From contig NZ_CP107917.1 of the NCBI RefSeq assembly GCF_036014175.1, positions 248,001 to 312,000 of the forward strand: DNA of 64,000 nt, given 5' to 3'. The DNA comes from Streptomyces sp. NBC_00443. Lineage in GTDB: Bacteria > Actinomycetota > Actinomycetes > Streptomycetales > Streptomycetaceae. The notes under the pieces were generated by a model. The model saw nothing but the letters and a program-made list of their open reading frames with translations. It made no database searches and was not told the origin of the DNA. Positions 36,258 through 45,936 of the stretch are shown here, piece by piece; the stretch's first letter is position 1; each line of letters starts with the position of its first letter. The position numbers and the translations under genes were made by a program.

Positions 36258-38063
36258 ATGAAGAGAAGAAGGCTCGGACTCATACTCGGAAGCTTCACCG
36301 CGGCGTCAGGGCTGCTGGCGATCACCCTGACGAGCGCGCAGGCGTACGACCCGACGGGCGGAACCCTGTACCAGCTCGGCAGTGAGCCGTGTCTGAAAGG
36401 GCGGGGCAACTGCGCGGTCTACCCGAAGTCGGCACAGCTGGAGAGCGGACGTCTGATCGCGTCCTTCGAGAAGTCCACCGTCGTGCCGGAGACCGGAAGC
36501 GCCGACAGACAGACCCTGCCGGTCCACAAGAGCGACGACCACGGAACGACGTGGCAGCCACTGTCCGAGGTGAAGGCACCTGCGTACATCTCCAGCGACG
36601 CCAAGTACGCGAAGTACACCAGCAACTGGACCAACCCGTACCTCTACACGCTTCCGCAGGATGTCGGGAACCTCAAGCAGGGCACCCTGCTCCTGGCGAG
36701 CATCGTGTCGGGCGACGACCAGTACTACAGGGAGCACAAGGCGGCCGACCCCAACTGGACGCCGTCCAACGACGGAGACCGCAAGGACCTGGCGATCGCC
36801 CTGTACTCCAGCACCGACGAAGGTGCGACGTGGAACATCCTCAACATCGTCGCGACCGGCGGCTGGCAGGGCGGCAGCGCGGGCGCCCTCGGACAGAACA
36901 TCGCCGACGCGAACACGAACAAGCAGGCGGACCCCCTCTGGGAGCCGTACCTGATGGTCTACAAGGGCAAACTCGTCTGCTACTACTCCGACGAGAACGA
37001 CTACCTCAGCTTCGGCCCCAACACCGGCGTCCCGAAACCGGACCCCGCGAACGGCACCGCCAAGGACTCCCTCGGCCAGATCCTCGTCCACAAGACCTGG
37101 GACGGCCGCAGCGCGAACTGGAGCAACCCCGTCGTCGATCTGGCGGGATTGACCCAGGACATGGGCGGTGGCAAGACGGAGATCGGAGGCGGGCGCCCTG
37201 GTATGACGAACGTCGTCCGGACGACTGACGGCAAGTGGATGCTCCCCTTCGAGTACTGGGGCGGCGGAGCCAACACCAGGTACGTGATCGCCGACAACCC
37301 CCTGGACTTCTACCGAGGGTCCGCCACCGGCACGGACATCGCCTCCCTGCCGGTCGCCGCCGGCTCCCGTCCGCTCGCGAGAGGCGGTAGTCCGGTCATC
37401 ATCAAGCTTCCCGGCGGCCGCCTGGTCTACAACGCCGCCGGCAGCGGCAACGTCTGGGTCAACGAGACCGGACGCAGCGACGGCGTGTGGACGGAGTACC
37501 AGACGACCTCACAGGCCGGCTACAGCCGCAACCTTCAGTACGTTGAGGGCACCGGCCGCATTTCCATACTCAACAACCAGGGCACCTCGACACTCAAGTT
37601 CGCCGAGGTCGACCTCGGCCACTCGGACGGCGCCTACTACCAGCTGGCGAACCGGAACACCGACCAGGTGATCGGCACCACCAACAAGACCAACGATGCC
37701 AACATCGGCAACGGGGACGTCCCTGACGTCCGCCTGGAGGACCCCGGCTCGGCGGCGAACGTGGACACCCAGTACTGGCACGTCGTGACCGAACCGAACG
37801 GCGGCAAGACCCTGCTGAACAAGTCGGGTGGCCGCGCGGCAGCCATCTGGACGGGCAACGCCACGCCCGGCCAGCGGATCGGCCAGTGGGTCGACAACAG
37901 CGCCACCGGCAGCTGGAAGCTCATCAAGACCGACGACGGGTTCTACAAACTGCAGTCGGTCAAGAACACGAGCCTGTATCTGACCGGCGCGTCCGACGGG
38001 GCGCCGCTCACCCTGCAGACGGCAGCCACCGGCGGATCACAGGACTGGGAACTCGTTCAGTAG
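36258..38063 (+). CDS. Secreted propeller glycoside hydrolase with ricin-type lectin domain
   Basis: 601 aa with a Sec signal, MKRRRLGLILGSFTAASGLL, ending near ...SAQA. Residues about 40-450 have repeated BNR/Asp-box-like segments (HKSDDHGTTWQP, YSSTDEGATWNIL) typical of sialidase or GH93 exo-arabinanase propellers. From about 455, YYQLANRNTDQVIG and WKLIKTDDGFYKLQSVKNTS form a ricin-B/CBM13-like sugar-binding module. It probably trims side chains of plant galactan or arabinogalactan outside the cell. The specificity (arabinose versus sialic acid) is not decided. It ends the sugar locus. Confidence 0.75.
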   Translation: MKRRRLGLILGSFTAASGLLAITLTSAQAYDPTGGTLYQLGSEPCLKGRGNCAVYPKSAQLESGRLIASFEKSTVVPETGSADRQTLPVHKSDDHGTTWQPLSEVKAPAYISSDAKYAKYTSNWTNPYLYTLPQDVGNLKQGTLLLASIVSGDDQYYREHKAADPNWTPSNDGDRKDLAIALYSSTDEGATWNILNIVATGGWQGGSAGALGQNIADANTNKQADPLWEPYLMVYKGKLVCYYSDENDYLSFGPNTGVPKPDPANGTAKDSLGQILVHKTWDGRSANWSNPVVDLAGLTQDMGGGKTEIGGGRPGMTNVVRTTDGKWMLPFEYWGGGANTRYVIADNPLDFYRGSATGTDIASLPVAAGSRPLARGGSPVIIKLPGGRLVYNAAGSGNVWVNETGRSDGVWTEYQTTSQAGYSRNLQYVEGTGRISILNNQGTSTLKFAEVDLGHSDGAYYQLANRNTDQVIGTTNKTNDANIGNGDVPDVRLEDPGSAANVDTQYWHVVTEPNGGKTLLNKSGGRAAAIWTGNATPGQRIGQWVDNSATGSWKLIKTDDGFYKLQSVKNTSLYLTGASDGAPLTLQTAATGGSQDWELVQ

Positions 38064-38094
38064 GCCCCAGCCAGCGGGTGAGGAAGAGGCACGC

Positions 38095-38887
38095 GTGGCG
38101 GCTGCGCGGCAGGCTGGGCGCGCTGGTCGGCGGGGTGTGTTTCATCGTGCCAGGGCTGGTTCTGATCCTGGCTCTGGCTGCACTGTTCCTGACCGGGGAT
38201 CCGCCGCTGTGGGTGCTCGGGGTGGCCGCCGGACCAGGGGCCGCGGTGGCGGCCGCGGTGCAGGCGGCGGGAGCTCTGGTGCCGGCCAGCTGGAAGCGGG
38301 CCGGCGATCGACGCGCGGCACGAGCAAGGTGGGTCGGCTACGCGGCCCCAGCGGCAGGGGGCTGGGGGCGCTGGCCTGGGCGGCGTTCAAGGTCGGGGCG
38401 CTGTCGTACGGCGGCGGCTTCGTGATCATCCCGCTGATGCAGGCGGACGCATTGGACCGGTATCACTGGATGAGCGACGGGAAGTTCCTCAACGCGGTCG
38501 CCCTCGGTCAGATCACCCCTGGGCCGTGGTACAGACGGTGGCCGTGGTCGGTTACGCCGCAGCCGGGCGCGTCGGCGGGCTGCTCGCCGCCGTGGCGGAC
38601 TTCGCACCGTCGTTCCTGCTGGCGATCCTGGGCGGGTCCCGGTTCGATCGGCTGCGCAGCAGTGCGTCGGTACAGGGATTCTTCACCGGTGCCGGCCCTG
38701 CTGTGATCGGTGCGATCGCCGGATCTGCGATCCCTCTCGCCCTCGTGCTGCACCACGGCTGGCAGTTCGGTGTGCTGGCGGCAGCGGCGGTCTGGCTGCT
38801 GGGACTGACGCGGGCGTGGTGACCGCCCTGCTGGGAACAGGTGCGCTCGGGATCGTGGCCGCGCTGGCCGGCTGGCCGGTCACCTGA
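38095..38887 (+). pseudogene. Chromate transporter (ChrA) remnant with two frameshifts
   Basis: Three frames add up to the C-terminal part of a two-domain ChrA: LGALVGGVCFIVPGLVLILA, then AFKVGALSYGGGFVIIPLMQ with FLNAVALGQITPGP, then VVQTVAVVGYAAAGRVGGLL to TGA 38887. Shifts lie near 38340 and at 38524-38528, the latter one missing G. The first domain's start is absent. Chromate efflux from this copy is not expected. Confidence 0.7.
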
Positions 38888-38915
38888 CCCTCCCCGCGCA
38901 ACAGCTGCCCGGCTG

Positions 38916-39575
38916 TCAGCGGTTGCGCGGGGCGACCAGACCGGATTCGTAGGCGAGGACGACGAGTTGGGCCCGGTCGCGGGTGTGGAGTTTGGTCATG
39001 GCCCGGTTGATGTGGGTTTTCGCGGTCATCGGGCTGATCACCATGTGGTCGGCGATCTGGTCGTTGGACAGGCCCTGTGCGGCCAGGGCGACCGCTTCGC
39101 GTTCGCGCGTGGTCAGCTCCTCCAGTGCAGTACTGGTGATAGGGAGCGGCTGGGTGACGTACCGGTGGATCAGCTTGCGGGTGATGGACGGGGCGAGCAG
39201 AGCGTCGCCGCGGGCGGCTACCCGTACGGCGTGCAGGAGATCCTCCGGCACGATGTCCTTGACCAGGAACCCGGCGGCACCGGCGCGCAGCGCGTCGAAG
39301 ACGTACTCGTCCATGCCGTAGTTGGTCAGCATGACGACGTGCACCCCTGCCAGGGCCGGGTCCGCGGCGATGCGCCGGGTCGCCTCGATGCCGTCCATGA
39401 CCGGCATCTGGATGTCAATGAGCGCGACGTGGGGCAGGTGCTCCTTGACGAGCATCAAACCCTCTTCGCCATCGGCGGCTTCGGCCACCACCTCGATGTC
39501 GTCCTCGAGGTCGAGCAGCGCGCGGAAGCCGCTACGGATGAGCGGCTGGTCGTCGACCAGCAGGACACGGATCAT
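38916..39575 (-). CDS. NarL/LuxR-family response regulator
   Basis: 219 aa. The receiver domain has the acidic pocket VLLVDDQ and the phospho-acceptor Asp54 in VALIDIQMPVMDG. The C-terminal LuxR helix-turn-helix is LTTREREAVALAAQGLSNDQ followed by IADHMVISPMTAKTH. The start ATG overlaps the kinase stop by 4 nt, so the pair is co-translated. Targets are unknown; the adjacent chromate transporter remnant is transcribed toward it. Confidence 0.92.
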   Translation of the reverse strand: MIRVLLVDDQPLIRSGFRALLDLEDDIEVVAEAADGEEGLMLVKEHLPHVALIDIQMPVMDGIEATRRIAADPALAGVHVVMLTNYGMDEYVFDALRAGAAGFLVKDIVPEDLLHAVRVAARGDALLAPSITRKLIHRYVTQPLPITSTALEELTTREREAVALAAQGLSNDQIADHMVISPMTAKTHINRAMTKLHTRDRAQLVVLAYESGLVAPRNR

Positions 39576-40699
39576 GATGCTCGTTCCACAGGGAGTTCGG
39601 CCTGGACGGTGAAACCGTGCTCGGTGCGCGGCTGCGCGCGCAGCCGGCCGCCTAGGGCGGTGACGCGTTCGCGCATGCCGAGCAGCCCGATGCCGGGAGC
39701 GGGGACGTCACCGGGGGCGGCCTTGCCGTCGTCGTCCACCTGGATGGACAGCGCGTCGGGCCGGTATTCGATCCGGACCGTCGCGGTGGTGGCACAGGCG
39801 TGCCGGGCGGTGTTCGTCAGCGCTTCCTGGACGATGCGATAGGCGGTCCGGCCCACCGCGGCCGGCACGTCGTGCCGTTGCCCTTGGATCGTCAGCGTCG
39901 CGTCCAGGCCCATCGAACGGGCGCGCTCTACCAGTTCCGGTACGTGCTCGAGACTCTGCGGCGGAGTCGTGTCGTCGTCGCGCAGGGCCTCCAGAGTCGC
40001 GCGCAGCTCCCGGGTTGCCTCCCGTCCGGCCGTCTGGATCGCCAGCAGTGTCTCGGGCACCTGCTCGCCGCGCCTGTGGGCCACGTGGACGGCGACCTCG
40101 GACTGCACCTTGATGATCGAAATCTGGTGGGTGAGGGAATCGTGCAGCTCCCGCGCGATGTGCAGGCGCTCCTCGTCGGCGCGGCGCCGAGCGGTCTCCT
40201 CTCGGGTGCGCTCGGCATCGTCTGCCCGCCGCTCGGCCTGCCGCAGCGCCTCCCCGGCGGCAAAGGCGGCAATCAGCCAGGCGAGTTCCAGCACGTTCCG
40301 GGCCTGTGCGAACGCCTCGCGCGCCGGCCCGTCGTGGAAGGCCAGCGCCGTGAGAGGGAGGACGACGAGCAAAGACACGGATGCCGTCACCGTCAGGGCA
40401 CGGTACCCGGCCCGCACGGCGCCGTACACCGCAACCAGGTACGAGACAGCGAGCACCTCAAAACCCGCCGCCTCGTACCCCACCGCGCACAGGCCTGTGA
40501 CAGCCAGCACGGCCATCGGAGCCCTGCGCCGGGCGACCAGCGCCAGACCGCCCGCCGCCAGCAGCACGGCGCCGAAGAGCTCGCGCTCCCCGGCCGGGTG
40601 CTGCCCGGACAACCCGGTTCCCAGCAGCAGTGCCGCCACACTGACGGCAATCGCCCAGTCCATGGCACCGGCCGGGACACGAAAACGCCCTGTGTCCAT
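39572..40699 (-). CDS. Sensor histidine kinase (HisKA_3 type)
   Basis: 375 aa. About four to five membrane helices span residues 12-150 with no large extracellular loop. A dimerisation/phosphotransfer helix follows with His186 in HIARELHDSLTHQISII, then an ATP-binding domain with the N box VQEALTNTARHA and the G box GIGLLGMRERV. It is the cognate of the NarL-type regulator whose gene overlaps by 4 nt. The absence of a sensing domain suggests membrane or cell-envelope stress input. Confidence 0.92.
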   Translation of the reverse strand: MDTGRFRVPAGAMDWAIAVSVAALLLGTGLSGQHPAGERELFGAVLLAAGGLALVARRRAPMAVLAVTGLCAVGYEAAGFEVLAVSYLVAVYGAVRAGYRALTVTASVSLLVVLPLTALAFHDGPAREAFAQARNVLELAWLIAAFAAGEALRQAERRADDAERTREETARRRADEERLHIARELHDSLTHQISIIKVQSEVAVHVAHRRGEQVPETLLAIQTAGREATRELRATLEALRDDDTTPPQSLEHVPELVERARSMGLDATLTIQGQRHDVPAAVGRTAYRIVQEALTNTARHACATTATVRIEYRPDALSIQVDDDGKAAPGDVPAPGIGLLGMRERVTALGGRLRAQPRTEHGFTVQAELPVERAS

Positions 40700-40928
40700 G
40701 CGCGCACCCTAGCCGGACATCGCCGGCAGCGAGTCCCGCCCGCGGACGGGCGGCCGGCTACCGCACCCGCGGTACATGCCCGCCGCCTGCCGCGTGCGCA
40801 GCAGTCAACTGCCACGGCGACGGCAGTCCGAAGAGACTGCACCCGCTGGACGACCGGGAGGGCGGTCGGCAGGCACGCTCAAACCACAGCGAAACCGCGG
40901 AATTCGTGGCACGAAGGAGGAGAGTGGC

Positions 40929-41326
40929 ATGAGCGCAAGAGATGTCCTGACGGTGGCCGCCGAGGGCGGAGTCATCGGCGACGGGCGGACGGGGGCCAAC
41001 CTGGCTCTTGGGGTGGGGCTGGTGGGCGTGGCCATTGGCCGGCTGGCCCTGGCCCGGGGCACCGGCCGTATCAGCACCGGCAGCGCGCGCACCGGCGCCA
41101 CGGCGGCCATTGTGGTGGGCCTGGTCGGAACGGCCCTCGCGGCGCTGCACCTGGTCACCTCCAGCGGGGTCCCGGCACCGGCAACGGGATGGTGGGAGCC
41201 ATCGCGGCCATCCCATTGGGGCTGATCGCCATGGCACTCGGCTGGCGCGCTCTGTCCCACGCCCGACGCATTGAGCGGACCGCCGACCGCTTCGAACACG
41301 AGCGGGAGTTCGGGTCCACCTCGTAG
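40929..41326 (+). pseudogene. DUF6223-like small membrane protein, frameshifted
   Basis: From ATG 40929 the frame gives GANLALGVGLVGVAIGRLAL and a second hydrophobic segment, then shifts in the GGGG run at 41165-41168. The next frame supplies GNGMVGAIAAIPLGLIAMAL and a charged tail to TAG 41324-41326. One missing G repairs it to about 132 aa with three membrane segments. Confidence 0.65.
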
Positions 41327-41876
41327 GCACTCTTGGCCGACCGACCATGTGCCTGGCCGACCATCCCGTCCCGCTGGTAGCGCTGGCGCCGCTGCTTTGA
41401 TGCCGCTGGCCGTCACCGGATACCCCGCCGCCGTCAGCTCGGCTGCCTTGGCCCGCCGGCGCTGGGCCAGCGAGTGCTGCTGCGGGTCGAACTCCAGCGC
41501 GGCTTCGTCCCGTCCGGCGCACCGGTAGCAGACCGTGTAGGCCTCCACGATGTGCCTCTCCCTCAACGGGCCTGCCCTCCTCACATGCAATGTCGAAATC
41601 ACCGCAACGGTGCGAGCTCTTGGGCTATCCGGTGAGCGCTAGCCCGTTCCTCCTGTCTGAGTGACCTGTCGGGTGTGGTCTTCGTTGAGCTGATCGCGCC
41701 TAGAACATCCGCCCTCTGCGGATGCGAGTGTTCGTGAGGGCCCGGATGACAGCGCCCGGTCCCGGGCCCTCGCCCCCTCTTTACGGTGCCGGGGGCGCAC
41801 AGCGAGGGACTGACACACGACACGCCGACCCGCCCAAGCGAGCCTGGGGCGTCCCGGCGGCCTTTCTGTTTCCTGA
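41327..41876. other. About 550 bp without a confident gene
   Basis: A minus-strand frame (about 41330-41570) contains AYTVCYRCAGRDEAALEFDP with a CxxC pair and could be part of a small gene. It lacks a start and recognisable relatives. Nothing else was seen. Confidence 0.35.
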
Positions 41877-42094
41877 AGCCAGCTGCCTCTGGACACCTTC
41901 CTCGCCCAGGTCGCGGAACGCGCAGACCAGGTCCCCCCACAGGTGGCCAGGGCCGTCCAGAACGTGCTGGAAACCATTGGCGCTCACTGACGGGCGAGGA
42001 CCGCACCGATTTTGGCCCGACCGCTGCCCAAGCAGTGCCGACCGCTGCTGACCGCAATCGAGCCGGCCACGGAAGCCCTCACACCCGAATCCGG
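41877..42094 (+). pseudogene. DUF2267-like remnant
   Basis: SQLPLDTFLAQVAERADQVP and ARAVQNVLETIGA, followed after a stop by RPLPKQCRPLLTAIEPAT, resemble a DUF2267 repeat (FLxxVAExAxV..A..A..TLxxLxxRL...LPxxLRPLL). The frame is interrupted near 41990. Confidence 0.4.
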
Positions 42095-42126
42095 GGCTGA
42101 ACATGCCGCCGCGCCCGTGCCGGCCC

Positions 42127-42591
42127 TCAGTCGGCCTGGATGCCGCGCTGAGAGTCAGGCTGCGGCTGCCGTGGGTCGCGGCCAGCGCCCTCCCAACTGT
42201 GCGGCTCCGGAGGCCAGGCGGGGCGATGGGCCGCGGGCAGGTCCTTCAGCGCCTGGAGGACTGTTGGCCGGACCGGCAGTAACTCTGTGCTGCCCGTTTG
42301 CATCAGCAGCTCCGTCAGGCGACGCCCAGCCCCGGCCAGAAGGAGCATTCCGTTCCTGCGTTCCAGTAGCCAGCGGATGGCGAGAAGGCAGTTGAGCCCC
42401 CGAGAGTCACAGAAGACGAGAGCCGTCACGTCCAGCACCAGGTATCGATGCCCGGCGCCCACGGTGGCGCCGAGCGTGCGCAGGAAGAACTCCTCGCAAG
42501 TTTGGTCGAGTTCGCCACTGACCCGCAGGACCGCGCAGCCGTCGCACCCGGCAACCTCGGTGATGGTCAGACGGTGAGTCTGCGTGGACAT
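42127..42591 (-). CDS. STAS-domain anti-sigma factor antagonist
   Basis: 154 aa. The STAS fold is clear: GCAVLRVSGELDQTCEEFFL, then YLVLDVTALVFCDSRGLNCL, where the Asp-Ser of CDSRG is the expected phosphorylation site. The final 40 residues are a polar tail. In the RsbV/SpoIIAA scheme it would free a stress sigma factor by sequestering an anti-sigma kinase; no kinase gene is adjacent. Confidence 0.88.
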   Translation of the reverse strand: MSTQTHRLTITEVAGCDGCAVLRVSGELDQTCEEFFLRTLGATVGAGHRYLVLDVTALVFCDSRGLNCLLAIRWLLERRNGMLLLAGAGRRLTELLMQTGSTELLPVRPTVLQALKDLPAAHRPAWPPEPHSWEGAGRDPRQPQPDSQRGIQAD

Positions 42592-42793
42592 CGCACCTCC
42601 ATCCGGCCCTCATGTGCAGGACCGACACGGTGGGTTCCTGCGCGTCGGCACTTCACGCGGGCCGATCGAGCACCCGCAGTGAATCCCGCTCAGGTCACCT
42701 CGTCTCCATGCGCCATGGTGGGCTCCGGGCACAGTCTGACTCGATACCCGTATGGCTGCGTATGCCCCGCATTCCGGCGGGCAGCGGAAACGG

Positions 42794-43174
42794 ATGAGAT
42801 TTCTTGTCGGCCTGGAGCGCACCATGGAGCGATGGTCCAACGTCATGTGGGAGTCACTGGTCCCTCGTGCCACGAAGCGTGCCGAGGTGGTGGGGATACT
42901 CCGCCGCGAGTGCGACGACCGCGCTTTGATCCTGGACAGGCGGCGCACCCTGGTGCCCAACGCCTTCGTTATCGAGCTCCCGCCGGAATCCCACCGACGG
43001 CTGACCGACGACAGTGCCCAGGTGGCAGGGCACCTCGCGGCTCAAGTTCGCCGCTACGCAGCACAGCAGGGATATACCTTCGCCGGGCCCGTCGCAGTTG
43101 ACCTGGCGTCGGCCGATGACGCTGGTGTCGGTCGCTTCCGTATCCGAAGCCGCCTCGCCCCCCATCACAGGTGA
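42794..43174 (+). CDS. FhaA-type N-terminal (DUF3662) domain protein without FHA domain
   Basis: 126 aa from ATG 42794. GLERTMERWSNVMWESLVPR and RRTLVPNAFVIELPPESHRR match the N-terminal domain of FhaA (DUF3662). FhaA homologues continue with a long linker and an FHA domain, absent here, since the frame ends at a TGA with no continuation seen. It may be a stand-alone regulator or a truncated copy. Confidence 0.7.
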   Translation: MRFLVGLERTMERWSNVMWESLVPRATKRAEVVGILRRECDDRALILDRRRTLVPNAFVIELPPESHRRLTDDSAQVAGHLAAQVRRYAAQQGYTFAGPVAVDLASADDAGVGRFRIRSRLAPHHR

Positions 43175-43438
43175 CGAGGCATCCGGCGAAGCCGAACCCG
43201 TATGTCCGCTTCTGTGCGCCTACGCGTGATCGGTGCGGATGCGGAAAACAGCCCGCAGGACGGACACCCCCGATCGGGGATGGCCGGACCGCACTCGTCC
43301 CGAAGACCCTGCCCGCCGGCCCTGACAGACAGACCCGGGCGCGGCCCGCCCTCAGGTGGCCCGCGCCTGAGGCGTGCGCCGTTGCGTCATCTTGCGCCAG
43401 CAGCAGGGATATTCAGAAGCTGGCGCAGGGTGTCCTGA

Positions 43439-43783
43439 TCAAGGTGAGGTCTTTGACTGCGACTCGTCACGTTGGGTGCGCAGTTGCTCGTTGATGCGCC
43501 GGGCTTCCTCGAGCTGATCCTCGAGGATGACAATGCGGCAGGCCGCCTCGATGGCGGTGCCCGCGTCGACGAGCTCGCGGGCGCGGGCCGCGATGCGCAG
43601 CTGGTAGCGGGAATAGCGGCGGTGGCCGCCTTCGGAGCGCAGCGGGGTGATGAGGCGGTGTTCGCCCAGCGCGCGGAGGAAGGCGGGAGCGGTGCCGAGC
43701 AGCTCGGCGGCCCGGCCCATGGTGTAGGCGGGGTAGTCGTCATCGTCGAGTTTGTCGACAGGACGGGAACCAGTAGGGGGCAT
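43439..43783 (-). CDS. MerR-family regulator (short)
   Basis: 114 aa from ATG 43783 with AGAGG upstream; a longer frame exists. [20 protein letters not shown] and [20 protein letters not shown] form the winged helix-turn-helix of a MerR/HspR-like protein. The tail ([20 protein letters not shown]) is a dimerisation coiled coil. There is no effector domain and no conserved metal cysteines. Target unknown. Confidence 0.8.
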   Translation of the reverse strand: MPPTGSRPVDKLDDDDYPAYTMGRAAELLGTAPAFLRALGEHRLITPLRSEGGHRRYSRYQLRIAARARELVDAGTAIEAACRIVILEDQLEEARRINEQLRTQRDESQSKTSP

Positions 43784-43811
43784 AGACCTCTTCTTTCGGC
43801 GGACGCGTCGG

Positions 43812-43843
43812 GGGGCCCGGGTGCCGAACGGCACCCGGGCCCC
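43812..43843. terminator. 14-bp perfect GC hairpin upstream of the MerR gene
   Basis: GGGGCCCGGGTGCC (43812-43825) pairs fully with GGCACCCGGGCCCC (43830-43843) around a GAAC loop. It lies 28 bp upstream of the MerR start, within its leader, so it may be an attenuator or the terminator of an earlier transcript. Confidence 0.55.
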
Positions 43844-44417
43844 GAGCTTTCAACACCATCTACCGGCAAACTACGCCGGCCTTCTTCGTCCGCAGGTTCC
43901 GCCTGGGAGGGCGAGACTGCGGGGATCGCGAATGCGTGACCGGGGACCACCTTCCAATCCGGGGCCTGCGTACCCGGGCGGACTTCTTCCTCGCCCGGGC
44001 GATCCTGATGGCGTCTGCTCCCTTACCTTCGGTTACTCGGCCGTACTGCTGGGATAACGCGGATACTGCTCGCGACTCTCGAGCCGCGTCCTGTTGACCT
44101 GCATGCGCGGCAGTTCGTGTCTGCCGCACCCACTCGACTTCCTGGGTACAACAGAAACGATAACGTTGCGGCGAGCCAATGTCTACTGTGACTGTGACAG
44201 GTTTTCTTCAGGGCTGATCCGTGAAGTCCCGCTGGAGATACGTCCGGAAGTTTGTTGCCCGGGTTTGACCTGTCCGGCGGACACACGCTGAGCCTGATGG
44301 CAGAACCGACCCCGGGCGGGCGGTGGCGCATGACCGATGCAAAGACCACCCTCACGCAAGGCCCAGGACCCCCCTGTGGTTGTTGGAGGGCGAGAGTCCC
44401 GCTGGTATCGCGGTCCG
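43844..44417. other. About 570 bp without a recognisable gene
   Basis: Only short open frames occur, and the stretch 44140-44210 is relatively AT-rich. No motif was recognised. Confidence 0.45.
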
Positions 44418-44612
44418 CTACCTGCGGGACCACCGCGCTCGGGCGGGGCTGAACCACACGTCCTTCATGAACTCTTTGAGGGTGCCTTTCACTGTTCCCC
44501 AGGAGGGCTTGGACAGAGTCCTCGGAGTGTCCGGTGGCCGCAGCTCCACCTGCTCGTCCGGCCGGGCCTCCAGCGCCTTCGTGGTGTCGACCTGCTGGCC
44601 GGCCTCGCACAA
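44418..44612 (-). pseudogene. N-terminal fragment of a YihY/BrkB membrane protein
   Basis: TPRTLSKPSWGTVKGTLKEF followed by MKD matches the cytoplasmic start of YihY/BrkB proteins, normally followed by (D)NLTDWAAALTYY and six membrane helices. Here the match stops at MKD and unrelated sequence follows. Confidence 0.5.
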
Positions 44613-44702
44613 TTTCCCAGGTCATAACGGCACGGCACCGCTTCCCTAACGCGGCGTTGCGGTCCACAGTGAAAGAAGCACCATCGCGCACTGGAGGCAG
44701 TC

Positions 44703-44858
44703 ATGCTCCTTCTCGGCATCATCCTGCTCGTTGTCGGCTTCGTTACCGGCATAGCGATCCTGTGGACGATCGGACTCATCCTCGCGGTCATTGGCGCGGT
44801 CCTGTGGATCATGGGATCCCTGGGGCACGCTGTCGCCGGCCGTCGCCACTATTGGTGA
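44703..44858 (+). CDS. DUF6131-like small membrane protein (51 aa)
   Basis: 51 aa from ATG 44703. Two hydrophobic segments, LLLGIILLVVGFVTGIAILW and IGLILAVIGAVLWIMG, are followed by the basic-aromatic ending GRRHYW. This is the pattern of DUF6131, a very small two-helix membrane protein common in Streptomyces. Function unknown; it is a monocistronic stress-region gene. Confidence 0.8.
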   Translation: MLLLGIILLVVGFVTGIAILWTIGLILAVIGAVLWIMGSLGHAVAGRRHYW

Positions 44859-45148
44859 TCTTCTCTCCGACCATCGCCTCGGCGACATGCCGGCCGCCGG
44901 ACCGGGTGAAGCAGGCTGCCCGGACACGCAGCCGACCAGCCATGACAGGCGGCTGCGGCTGTGCGCTGACGCGTTTCGCCGTCATGCCCTGCTCTCCCTT
45001 GCTGGACGCGAGATGTGTTCCCGATGATCACAGGCCGTAATGAACCGTCAGTCGCTTCCTGTCCAGCCGCCGTCCGCGCCATACAGGAGCGCTCGCGCAT
45101 CAGCGCGCTGAGGGGCTTCAGTGCGCCGGGAGTAACCGTGTCCCTGCA

Positions 45149-45370
45149 TCAGCGGTGCAGGGGCACTTGCTCGCGGGGCTCCAGGCGCAGAGGGGCGCCT
45201 TGGCGGTTCAGGGCGCGCTGGACGAGGTGGTGGGGCACGTCGCGGGGGTGCGGGAGAGGCGGACGGACAGCGCGGCGCAGACTCCGGCCGCCTGCCCCGT
45301 CGCCATCGCGATGGGCATGACGCGGTAGGAGGAGTGCGCCACGTGTGACGATGCCGGAGCCTTGCCTGCA
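45149..45370 (-). pseudogene. C-terminal remnant of an FAD-dependent oxidoreductase
   Basis: HVAHSSYRVMPIAMATGQAA in one frame, then RDVPHHLVQRALNRQGAPLR in another, match the last segment of FAD_oxidored-type proteins (RVMPxAMAMGQAAGxAAAL..). The flavin-binding N-terminus is absent. There is one shift near 45245. Confidence 0.55.
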
Positions 45371-45431
45371 CGCCACGGCAGCTCGGCGGATGTGCCGTCT
45401 GGCAGTTCCTCCGAGGCAGCCGGGCATGGCT

Positions 45432-45656
45432 TCAACACTGGAGAGGGTGCAGGCGTGTCATCGCATCGGCCAGCTGCCGGCGGGCCACATAGAGCGCCGC
45501 GTCCAGCTGACGAGTACCCGTGACCACACATAGCGTGTACGTCACATCCTCGAGCTGACGCCGGATTTCCGGCCCGGCACCGGACGCCAACCGCCGGCGC
45601 AATGTGTCGCAGCGCTCGACCAGCTCCCGCAGGAGCGAAGGATGCGCCCTCAACAT
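45432..45656 (-). CDS. DUF5133 family protein (74 aa)
   Basis: 74 aa from ATG 45656, preceded by GGAGGTGG at about 5 nt; an in-frame ATG at 45677 is less well placed. MLRAHPSLLRELVERCDTLR and RRQLEDVTYTLCVVTGTR are the DUF5133 signature. Function unknown; similar small genes are often linked with regulators and stress proteins. Confidence 0.8.
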   Translation of the reverse strand: MLRAHPSLLRELVERCDTLRRRLASGAGPEIRRQLEDVTYTLCVVTGTRQLDAALYVARRQLADAMTRLHPLQC

Positions 45657-45936
45657 GACGGCCACCTCCGTCCTCACCCCTTCGGACTACCCCCGCTACG
45701 GTCCCAGCCATCAGCCCCGCCCGCATCCGGAAGCCGTCACCCATCTAGTCATGCTTGCCGGACGGGAGTGAGGCCCTACGAACCATGCGGGACCGTGGCG
45801 CGCCTAAAAGTCGAGCGGCGTTTGCCAGGGATCGCTCTGCCGCTGGGAGAACGGTGCGGCCGGGCGAGCGGGCTCCAGCAGCTCGCAGACCACGGAACGG
45901 GCACTGCAGGAGGCCGGGGCATGGACCGAAGGTGAT

